64,000 bases of DNA from Yponomeuta sedellus (taxonomy: Eukaryota; Arthropoda; Insecta; Lepidoptera; Yponomeutidae): contig OW203722.1 in the NCBI GenBank assembly GCA_934045075.1, positions 19,320,986 through 19,384,985 on the forward strand. The letters run 5' to 3'. Each line of letters opens with the position of its first letter. Positions within the stretch are counted from its first letter, which is position 1. Both the position numbers and the translations under genes were made by a program. The notes beneath the pieces are model-generated. The model was not told the DNA's origin. It saw nothing but the letters and a program-made list of their open reading frames with translations, and searched no databases. This document shows positions 32,893 to 45,000 of the stretch, in pieces.

Positions 32893-33026
32893 TTAATTGT
32901 TCTTGTTATGTGGGGCGGGGTAGACAACTTGCAGTTCGTGTGAAGGTAGGTCCTGGACCACAATAGCGTGGAATGCCATGTTCGCTATCGCCAGGGTGTA
33001 TTCGCACACCGCGAACCACGTGAAGG
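32893..33026 (-). CDS. PGAP2: PGAP2 exon 6 (residues 245-288, stop)
   Basis: Acceptor TTCAAATTCCAG; AFTWFAVCEYTLAIANMAFH, last membrane helix, then a hydrophilic tail and TAA. Confidence 0.9.
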
Positions 33027-36000
33027 CTGGAATTTGAAAATATTCAGGATTATACTTATAGTTAAGAAACTTTGGTTGTGAAAACGCGAGACCATTCACG
33101 TCATTGTTGACTCTGCGCCAACTTAATGACTTTATTGCTGAGAGGATGATAATACTTGATGCTGCTTGGTAAATCTCGCCCAAAGCGTCTAAGCGTCATC
33201 ATCTATCTACTGTAACAGCAAACTTTAGGTAGAATTTGCCGCTGGAAGCTTACTAAATAAATAATTTAGTTGCAGATACATATCGAAGTGAACGAACGAA
33301 TGCAAACAAAGGGTTAAGTATACCAATCCGTATTTGGTCCACTTTCTCGCATTTGTTCAGTTTGTGAACAAATGCAAAAATATTGACACCAAAATAAAAA
33401 CTCCACTACCAGCCAACTTAGGTGCCCTATATTATTTGGGATGGTATGTATTCTAACAATATCAGGGACACTGAAATAGGTTCAAAGTTTCGAAGTTATA
33501 TGGTATAACTTTAAGCCGTTGGACGTATTGATATACCTAATAGAATATAAAAACGGACAAGTAACCAAAAATTAACCCTGAAAAGAAGTTTCTCAAGAGC
33601 AGTCAAGTGAAAAGGCCTTTGGAAAAGTTTTTTCTATAGGCAGCAAACATAAATTTCAATGGGGAGCCTGTCTGAACTTTGTAACTTAAATATGAAGCCG
33701 CAATATCGCATGGTTTCTGAACTACAACTTATTTAGTGGATCAGATGATACTCGTGACGCTCGTGTTTGACCCAACCATGTTTTAGTTTTTAGGTGAACA
33801 CGGGTAATCTAGCTTGCCCGAAGACCGCAACTTCCCCATAGGTTTGCACAACAGTCGCTGCCTTACGAAGAATATAATAAGCCCGACTGTAGCAAAGGCA
33901 ATGTAGAGCCACGCGACCGGCGCTCATACAATCACGCCCTTAATGATAAGACATGATTGTATCGGCGCACAAGTGACAAAACAACTAATTTCGTTTGTCA
34001 AAGTAATAACCACAACTTACCCAGGGGTTTGCACAGCAGCCGATGCATCAGGAAGAATATGATGAGCCCGATTGTAGCCAATATGGCGATGTAGAGCAGT
34101 ATCCACACGTACTTGTTCGTGCGCACGGGCTGCACGACATCGCTCGCAATGCATCCGACGCGGGCACGGCAAAGCATGTGTGTTAGCGAAACTACCATGA
34201 AGACTATGAAGATCTTCTCGTGTACGACTGGAAGATTAAAAAGGCGTATCTTATGAAGAATATTTCCTTTCTTTGCTAGCAGCAAGATGTTTTTTGGAAT
34301 TTGAAAAAATCTGTGCGAGGACGGTTACTTGGAAAGACTACAGACAGATCGAGCAGTGAAGATGACATATCTGGGGCCACCAGCTGGCGAAGACCGGTTG
34401 ACCATTCCAGGTATCGCTGGAAGGACGTAGCGTTCGTGACTGTGGGCGTGTGCTCTAGGCCGGCGAGTGGCAGGAAATCATGCATTTGCAAACAGAATCA
34501 CGGCACATATAGTTCAAGACGTTTCATCGCCTATTGGCAATCGTTAGCGTCAGTACCGTCACCCGACGTAATCGTTAATCTAATATTGTGAGAGGAACTA
34601 ATCAATTTGTTTCCAGCAAGATAACGCCAATCATCGTAAATCGTAACAAAATTACGGGTTACGTGATGGCAGCTTACTTATAGTTGAAAAAATATTATTG
34701 GAATGCTCGCAATTCCAATGATTTTTCAATTAGGTACAATCACCCCGATAGGTATAAATTTTGTTTTTGGCACTCGCACGATGTACGCTAAAAGAGCTAC
34801 GGTGGTTATTACCAACTCGTCCCTACAGCACCATGTGAAAATGTTGGTTAATCTATTGTTACTTTTGACTAGCTGACCCCCGAAACGTTGTTTTGCCGTA
34901 TTAATTTGCCCATGACCTACCAAATGTCTCAAAAAAAAAAAGTCATAAAATCAGTGAAGCCGTTTCGGAGGAGTTCGATGACAAACACTGTGACACAGAT
35001 ATTTATCGACATCAACCCTTGTATGTCCCTACTGCTGGGACACGGGTATCTTCCTGCATCGCAGAAAGGTTAGGCCATACTCCACCACGGGGGCCATGTC
35101 CGGGTTGGTGGAGGAGTGTAAGATAGTGTCAGTCCTTATTGTCAGAAGTTATTAAGCCGCCCCTAAGGCCTCTGACATGGCTTAACGTCATCCAAGTTTC
35201 ATACCTAAAACACACAGCCTTTATTGCGTGATTGAGTAACAAATATCTTCACAATCTTTGACATTTGTAATATTAATGGGATAACAAGTGATTTCTGACC
35301 TACTTAATTAAAAAAGTGTACTACTCGTCACTATTAAAAATGAAATCTTAAATTGAATTTCTGTAAACAAGATGTGAATATGTAGTTACAAGAGCATCAT
35401 AAACTAACGTTCTTATTTATTACAACACGATTCCACTAAAACACTGCTAGGGACGGAGGGATAGCGGAGCGGTAGAACTTCTTATTCGGGAGCGCCGGCG
35501 CATGTGCCGATGACATTGTTTTGCTAAGTTCCGTACGTTTGTGAATTTGTAGTAGCTAACCGTGGGGAAACCTGAGTGCCTGATGTGTTAACATTCTTCA
35601 GAGCTTGAAATTGCCAATCCGCGGTGAGCACGCCTGGTATTAAGCCCCTACGAATATATGCTCCATTATTAATATTATTATTACTCCGCAGGTGTTTTAT
35701 TGTTTTTATCTGTGATTAGGTGTTTTTCTTTCCACCACAGACTATTTTTCTCAGCGCTTTTTGAGGGTTTTAAGGATTTTTTTATAAATAAGGCCATAAC
35801 ACGCTGAACATTCGACCATCCATCGAGCGTGTTCATACCTACTCACAGATTGGAAAATTACCGTAGTATTATTAGGTACTTACAGTAATTTTCCCTATTG
35901 GAAACGTAGGTGACTCCAGTTAATGCGAACAGCTCCACTAGATTTAGCCAGTAACACGCGTCTCCTAGCTGCGTCGCTAAAGTGCGGACCTGAAAAAGAA

Positions 36001-39000
36001 ATGCGGAGGAGCTTATACATAGACACAGACAAAAGGTATTAGTTTTAGGTCAATTTTCGTGTACTGGGTCAACGGTTGCTCGACCTGCAGTTTTGTTTGT
36101 TGGAAAGACACTCGTAACCATGCAGTGTCCGCATGTTAATGTGCCGTCGTTCAGGCCATAGATTCTTATACAAGATTAGTCTACAGAAGTCCGTATTCTA
36201 ACAGAGGCCCTCACAGATCCCGGTCATTGTAATAATAAGTAGTAGTTTATGATACTGTTGCATGATATGATAAGGGTTCTTACATAGGCTGCTACTTATG
36301 TATGCGGAATCTGGGATTCCAATAATTTTAAACGCAATGTCTGACCTCCATGGTCAAATTCGTTCTTTTTTTAAATACTGGCCGCTAATATTTTTCTCTT
36401 ATATACGTTAGTGTTTTGTTTTTGTTGGGTTTAAAATGTCATATCGCTGAAAAAATGGAAGTCACTCGTGAAAATATTCGTGCTATGATTTATTACGATT
36501 TTCGACGTGGTTTAACGCAACAACAGTGCGTAGATCAATTAACTTCGACTTTTGGTGGTGAAGCTCCATCAAAAACGACTGTGTATCACTGGTTTAGTGA
36601 GTTTAATCGCGGGCGCAGTAAGCTCACGGACGAAGTTAAAGAAGGTCGCCCGAAATCGGTGGTTGTGCCACAAAATATTGAAGCTGTGCGAAAACTAATA
36701 ATGCAAGACCGCCATGTTACGTATCGCGAGATAGAGGCTATTCTGGGCATATGTATGACGAGCATTCATAGGATATTACATGAACATTTGTCTGTAAAAA
36801 AAATTTGTTCGCGTTGGATACCGCACAACTTAACTCAGGATCAAAAAGATGCTCGCGTCGAATGGTGCAAGAAAACCGTAAAAAAATTCAACGGAGGCGA
36901 CTCAAAATCTGTTTATAATATCTACACAGGTGACGAATCCTGGATCTACGCGTACGATCCCGAAACTAAACAACAATCAACAGTTTGGGTGTTTCAAAAT
37001 GAGCCGAACCCTACGAAAGTGGCTCGTGCAAAAAGCACTGTAAAGCAAATGGTGGCCTGCTTTTTTGGTATTAATTACCATGTGGCTACAATACCACTGG
37101 AGAATCGCAGAACGGTTAATTTGGAGTGGTACACGACCATTTGTTTGCCGGAAGTATTTGAAGAAATACGCCAAAACAACCAGCGACGCAGAATCATACT
37201 TACCATGACAATGCCAGCTGTCATACATCTCAGGAAACAACTACATTTTTGGATGGTCAAAAAATAGAATTGATGGGTCATCCACCGTACAGCCCTGATT
37301 TGGCTCCCAATGATTTCTATTTATTCCCAAATGTAAAGAATTAATTACGTGGTCAACGATTTTCGACCCGTGAAGATGCCGTAGATGCGTTCAAACAGCA
37401 CGTTTTGGAGATACATCAATCAGAGTGGAAAAAGTGTTTTACAAATTGGTTTCATCGAATGCAAAAGTGCATCGATCATAGCGGAGAATACTTTGAAAAA
37501 CAATAAAAGCATATTTAGCCATATACATTTGTTTATTTTTTCTATTCCGCATACATAAGTAGCAGCCCTCGTATAACACGAGTGTCACACGAGTCTTATA
37601 AGACCAAGTTATGTACAGTACGCTACTTTATCTACTCTCATACTATAATACATTAAATAATATTAAACAGAACCAAACTTTGTTTAAATATTGAAAAGTT
37701 TTTTAAATGTAAAATATTAGCGCCAAGGCGCAAACATCGATTGCGCATGCGTGGTGCGTCGCCGCGGACTCGTTCATTGAAACCTTTGGTTTAAAGAGAG
37801 TTTTAACCTTCTTGGTCCAGCTAGAGGTTGTATAGGTGTATAGTATTAAAGTTATATTATGATACAGGTGTCCATACAAGACCTGTTTCGTATGGACACA
37901 GAAATAATACAGATAGTAAGTATTGTAAAGAAATGTTGATGCCGGTGAGTCTCCCATTAGCTCAGTTGGAAGTGCACTGGCACGGATAGCCAGAAGTCGC
38001 GGGTTCGAATCCCGGCATGGGTGGAATTTTTAGCCTCTAAATAGGTTTTTAAAGACCTGTATCGTAATAAAACTTTTTTTTTTTTTAATTTTGGCCTATC
38101 CGTAATGTTTGTCATAAGAATTTTATTTTCAGTTTTATAATCTTCGTATTATAGTATCAGAGTTGATAAACATCTTTTTACAATAGGTGCAACAGACAGT
38201 CCTCTGTGCAGATCATGCATAGACGCAAAGGAGACAGCGGCTCATGTGCGTGTGGAGTGCACTGGGGTGGTCAGACCACGGACGTCTCTCCTCGGAAGCC
38301 CGGGGACACTGCAGGAGGCATGCACTGACATTAACAAGCTGCAGGCTTTCCTGAACGAGCTGGGGTGGTAAAAAAGCGCTCACGCAAAAAAAGGCTCAAG
38401 GCGTTTCGGGGCGCTAACTAGCGCCACCAATGGAAAAAAATCGTAACTTGTTTTATAATACGTTTTTAAGTAAAAGTGAACAGGAGTTATCTTGACAACT
38501 GTGATAACTATTAGGGGTTAAAGTATAAAATTGCCGTTTTATTGCAATAGGTTCTTTGAATTGACATAGAATCTTCATGCTTTGAGGTTTTCGAATGAAA
38601 CTTTTTTCAAATGGTTTCTATGATGTACTTTTTTTAAAAAATGTGAAACATTTGAATATCGTCTTTCAATTGTTTTTGTTATTCAATTTAAACAAGAAAG
38701 ATGGATACTGCGAAAATTCGAGTGATTTTTGAATACGAGTTCCGACGCGGAACTAACGCGGCAGAAACAGCCCGCAATATCAATGCTGCGTTTGGAGAGG
38801 GGTCTACTAAATTAAAGCCTTGGTTGTTGATTTTAGGTTCTAGACTGTAGGTTCTTAAAATTGTTGTCACAGTTGTTAAGATTTCTCAGGTTCACTTTGA
38901 AATAAAAACGTATTACAAGTTATGATTTTTTCCATTGTGCGCCCCGAAGCACCAAGTCAAGATGGGGAAACTCAAATCGACACCAGTTCCAAAAATAAGA

Positions 39001-42000
39001 ACGAATTTAAAAGAAACTACATTTTCACTACGACAGAGTGAGAAATTAACCATTAATTAAAAGATTGTCTCTTTCACTTTTCAGAAATCATCCTAGTTTC
39101 ACTAAGCTGAACAAAAGGAACGGACGATGAAACGATATTTCAGCTTTTGTTTGGGTACCTATATAGACAGACATTTTTGAATTGCTTCCAATGTCAAGAA
39201 ATTGATCACTAGGGTTTGATACCAATTTTTCCATTCATGACACGAACGAACGACTAATGACGAGGTAACAAATTGTTAAATTCGTTTACTTGTAGACAAA
39301 AAATTAATGGAATTAATCATATCATACATTTCAGAGTACTCTCTATCTCTATCTATAGCGTTGCATACCGTGCATAACTACTGATAGAACTGAGCCGGAT
39401 GGAAACGTACTGAGTGACTGAAACGAACTATCGGTTACGGTAATTTGTCGGTAGATTTCAGAATAGAAGCCCTGTTATGTAACACGACCTTTAAGGTTGG
39501 TCTTTTGCTGCAAGCTCCATTAGGTTACGGATGGAGCAAGGTGTAATGGTCACTGTTACGTTAGTAATGCAGATAAGTTGTTTTTTTTTCATTTTGTACC
39601 TCTGCTGATAGCACTTACTACAAGGCACAGGTTAATTAAAATTATAGATCTCTGAGTTAAGAAGAAGCACACGCTTCATGGCACAGGTTAATTAAAAAAT
39701 ATAGATCTCTGAGTCAAGAAGGAGCACACTACAGGGCACAGGTTAATTAAAAAGTATAGATCTCTGAGTCAAGAAGAAGCACTTACTACAAGGCACAGGT
39801 TAATTAAAAATATACATCTCTGAGTCAAGAAAGAGAACACGCTACAAGGCACAGGTCAATTAAAAAATATAGATCTCTGAGTCAAGGAGCACACGCTACA
39901 GGGCACAGAATAATTAAAAAATATAGATCTCTGAGTCAAGTAGGAGCACACTACAGGGCACAGGTAAATTAAAAATATAGATTTCTGAGTCAAGAATCGT
40001 GTGCTCCACGCTACGGAGCACAGGTTTGTTAAAAAATATAGATCTGTGAGTCAAGAAGGAGCACACGCTACAGGGCACAGGTTAATTAAAAAATATAGAT
40101 CTCTGAGTCAAGAAGGAGCACACTACAGGGCACAGGTTAATTAAAAAATATAGATCTCTGAGTCAAGAAGAAGCACACGCTACAGGGCACAGGTTAATAA
40201 AAAAATATACATCTCTGAGTCAAGAAAGAGCACACGCTACAGGGCACAGGTCAATTAAAAAATATAGATCTCTGAGTCAAGTAGGAGCACACTACAGGGC
40301 ACAGGTTAATTAATAATATAGATTTCTGAGTCAAGAATCGTGTGCTCCACGCTACGGAGCACAGGTTTGTTAAAAAATATAGATCTGTGAGTCAAGAAGG
40401 AGCACACGCTACAGGGCACAGGTTAATAAAAAAATATGGATCTCTGAGTCAAGAAGGAGCGCACTACAGGAAACATGTTAATTAAAAAACATAGATCCCT
40501 GAGTCAAGAAGGAGCACACTACAGGGCACAGGTTAATCAAAAATTATAGATCTCTGAGTCAAGAAGGACCAAAGGCTACAGGGCTCAGGTTAATTAAAAA
40601 ATATAGATGTTTGTGACGTGAAAAACTTTCAAAAGTGATGGAACAAAAGTTGTTTTAAGTGTATGATAAACTCTGAACTCACATGTGTCAGGAATATCGC
40701 ATTTTAAAAATAACCATGTTTGTTAAGGCTGAGGCTGTAACACTCTTAACCCAGATACTCCTACTGGCCGTTTAAACGCCCAAAAAAATAGGTTTAATCT
40801 ACCCTCAATTAAAGTTACTTTTTGGACGTTGTGGCTTAACCTTTTGCCCATTATTGTACGTAGTTGGTGTATGTCTTCCATAGAATCAGTGAATTGTGTT
40901 ATCAAAAAGTGTTATTTTGGGTGATTTCAAGTATTACAGTTCGAGAAGTATTTTTTGGCATCATGGCTTCCAAAAGGTAATGTTTTTATGTATCTTTTGA
41001 GCTACAATTTAACTATATTTAGTAATTTTATTATAATATAACCTCTTACCTAGTAAATAGAAATATAAAAGTGCATTCAATGTAAATTTTTACATACTTT
41101 ATTTATCTTGAAAGTTCATGGCCGTTTAAACGCCCAGTAGGAGAATCAACATCTGTAATCGTTTTCAGACCGCGTCCGAGTCAACCGTTAACGTTGAATG
41201 AAATAATTGAAGAGTTGGAGTGTTTTGATGATGAGGACCCATTTCCAAGTGGAATAGCAATTTTGCCTCCCGAAAATGCCAATGCAGAAGTTACAGATAA
41301 AGACTCTGGTAATGAAGAAGTTGTGACATGGCATAATCTTCCAGGTAAGACTTTTTGCTAGATGTAAGTATATATAGCAAAGATAAGCTCTTCTTTGCAC
41401 ATGGCTTATAAGCTAGGTTATAAGCTAGGACAGGACATAAAACGTTATATGTACAAAAGCGAGCTCTCTGTGATCTCTGTGTTATACCGTGATATAAATC
41501 TACTGCTAGAAAAAAGTCATTGATCAGTCACTGATAAAATGTTGTATTTTTTGCAGGTTCGCAGCTAAGGGCTCAGGCAGATCTTCTTTACTCTGATGAC
41601 GAAACAGTGGATAGTGAAGATGAGTTACCATTGTCTGCGTTAGCCAAACGAAGCCGTATCGAAGATGCAAGGATTGATCACTCACCGATAGGAGTTGATC
41701 ATCAACCAACATAGATACTGCAATCGTCACAGATCGTGAAGCTGTAAGAGCTCTGAGTGTGCCAAGCAATCAGAAATTTCAGTGGAGGAGATATCATAAT
41801 CCACTTGAATTTCCACAGTGGCAAAAGGTTCTGTGACCGAACAATTTGCAGAACCCTCTTTAACCCTATTTTGACTGCATGTTTGATAAAAATTGCATTG
41901 AACTTTTAGTCACTTATACAAACATGTATGCGACTAAAAAGAATAAAGTGGGCAATGTAAGTGCTGATGAAATGAAATGTTTCATCAATATTCTACTGTT

Positions 42001-45000
42001 CAGTGCCTATGTACCGGTACCACGAAGAGGCATGTATTGGGAGAAGGCAATAGAAGCCGATTTTGTCATCGTCAATAGCACCATGTCTAGAGATATATTA
42101 CATTTTATAATGGCCAATATTCATTGCTGCGATAACTCAGCAATCCAAACTAGAGGTGACAAGTTTGCTAAGTTGAGACCTTTGCTCGATTTGTTAAATG
42201 AGATCTTCTTGGCCTTTGCTCCATTGTTGTGTCATTGTCTTGACATGGCTACACAAAATGCATGGCAGCAATACAAAGGCGATGGTCTTTTTGATGACTA
42301 TGATCATCTCACATATCGCAGAGTGGTTGCAAGGAGCCTTCTGGAGATCTACAAGAAAACTGAAAGGCGCGGCCCTCGCTCTACCCCGAATAACTACCGC
42401 GAAGTTTCGCGATTCGACAGGATAGATCATTTGGTTGATTATAAGGAAAATCAGCTGAGATGTGGGGTTTGCAAAAAGAAGACCAATTATTTTTGCAAAA
42501 AATGTGTAATTTCTTTACATCCTAAAACCTGTTTTGCTTCTTATCACAACCCAGCCTAATACAGTTTAGTTTTTTGAGACCGTAATTAAAATAAAAGTTT
42601 TTTTAATCAAATAGTTAAGCCTTTTCAATGTACATGGTACCTTACATACATGTCGCAGTAGTGGATTCTCCTATTGGGCGTTTAAACGCCCACCCTAGTG
42701 CTGGTTTTCCAGGTGACCTGGATTTTTTATAGTATTTTTCTGAAGCTATGTAAACCTTAACAAAACACATACAAAAAATATATAAGATTCGGAGGCCAAA
42801 AATAGTTTCAGGAGTATGTGGGTTAATGTATATTTTTTCCCAAATGCGTACAACTGTACATTAATTTATTAAATCCCTAAAAATAAGACTTGTTTCTTCG
42901 TGAACTCAGACTGTTTTTTTGTGGCCAAGTTGATGGCTGGGTAAAAAACCTGGCAGCTTTCGAAAGGTTAATCTATGCGAGTGCTGTTGGCAAAACGCCT
43001 AAGCGAATGACTATACATACAGGTAGGTACAACTTTTCAAATCAGTGTTATGTCACTTTACGTTTGGCACTTATATCGGAGCTGTAAGTACTACCTACTA
43101 AGTTACCGAACTAGTTTTTTTTTTACATCCACACTAGGATACCCTGTGTCGTGGGAACCAGAAACAACGACATCACAAACATGTAAACATCCAAGACCTG
43201 GGCTTTTTTTTTGTTCCCAGCCGGGATTCGAACCCAGGACCTCTTACTTGGTAGGCAGACGCGCTACCGCTACGCCACAGAGGTCCTCAATATATTAAAC
43301 GTTAGTTAATATATTAAACGGGTCTAATCGCGATTATTTTTAAGGTAAAACTTAATTAGCTTATTTCCCGACGTTTCGGCAACGTTACAGTTGCCGTGGT
43401 CTCGGGTAGACTGAAGAGGCGAATACGCTGCCGAAACGTCGGGAAATAAGCTAATTACGTTTTACCTTATAAATAATCGCGATTAGACCCGTTCAATATC
43501 TAACTGTGTATCAGCATCGCGAATCATCAAGAAATACTATTGCCCAACTAGGGCCTTATTTCATAGCACTATAATTAGTGGTATACTTTGACAATTCGAT
43601 GTACGAGTATATTGCATAGCCGATTGACTCCGAGATTTTAACAAAGTATTTATAGTAATAACAGACGATCGAACTTGATACTTAGATTAGACGTACTTAC
43701 GTACCATCGGACCGAGTGAACACGCAATAATAGTTACCTACCTATTATGTTCGGTAGAAAACTATCCGGTCGAACAGATATGGTATGGAGCGTACCGAAT
43801 CCGCTGTCCGGCCTGTACCATCGGCCTGCACAATTACCTATATAGTACTATTTCGTGACCCAGCAAACACGAAATGGTAGGTATTAATTGTGTTCGGCAG
43901 GCAACTTTCCAGACGAACGGATACGGTATGGAGCGTACCGAATCCGCTGTCCGAACCGTACCAAGTTCGATCGTCTATTAATAGTAAAATTATTGTACGT
44001 TGTGTACTTATTGAAATCCGAATAAACCATGAATTCAAGATTCTTAGTATCTTTATGTAGTCTGTGATCCTTACGCTGCGTGAAGGCACTAACTGCTGAA
44101 AGCGACCGACCGAAGACCCCCGTTTGAGTCGCTTCACTGACTTTTAGAGAACTTTCTACGACTGTGTACGCCAGTGAAGTTCGCTTGCTTTCAAAGTAAC
44201 TTAAGCACTGCTTCGTCGACTTTCGTTCGTCGTCGGTTGGTCTGAACCCGCCATTTCTGAATTGGTCTCAATTCTAGAAACTAACTTTTACCTGTTAGCT
44301 AACAGTGGAGGAGGTAAAGAAGACTGCAACTTGGTAGAGCGCGTAAAGAGCGAATTGAACAAGATTGTGTAAACCCTAATAAGTATTTTAGAAAATTTAA
44401 ATGAGAGAAAAAACTCATGGGACAAAAGTTTTTGTATAACGCAGGATGACTCATGAATTACGCATTTTAGAAACAACTCTAGGTAGTTATATAACTACAG
44501 TAGTTTCCAGCTGATTTTGATTTCGGGTTTTTATTACTGTTGTCCTCTGTAGGTATAGTGACGTTCCGCTGTCTGAAAGTTTATCTCAAGACCACACGGG
44601 TTAAATCGAGTGACAAATTATTCTATGCAGATCAATTTATTATTTACCGGAGGCCAATACCAATACAAATTTCACCTTATTGTGACATTGTATTGATATT
44701 GATAATTACCTATTTATCACGGCGACTGAAATTAAACTAAATCTAGACCTATTGATAGAATAAAATTTGTAATACACAGACCCGAATTTTCGTGTTTCGT
44801 GAATAGCGCATTCCTGACTCCAGCTTGATCTACCTAATCAGCCCATAAACAGAGCCCACTGATGGGCATAGTACCTACTCCTTCACCCATAGCATGATCC
44901 ATCCTTCCCTTATACTTAGAGATCTACTTATCTAATGTTAAAGGATATTTATATACACACGGTGAAGATATTATCGTAAGATACAATATCGCTCGTCATA

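Noticed and set aside
34726..34932. Minus-strand frame with a hydrophobic stretch, considered as an alternative PGAP2 exon
   Set aside because: An acceptor-like site exists, but no donor, and the residues do not align convincingly with exon 4.
36416..36454. Upstream start for the mariner transposase
   Set aside because: The 13 extra codons are not part of the family's N-terminus; the ATG at 36455 matches the usual start.
37956..38030. Functional tRNA gene
   Set aside because: The A and B boxes are present, but the acceptor stem does not close properly and the same 3' extension follows at 56.7 and 63.96 kb; it is a SINE head. The tRNA-like segments at 17.8, 43.2, 52.4 and 58.7 kb are rejected for the same reason.
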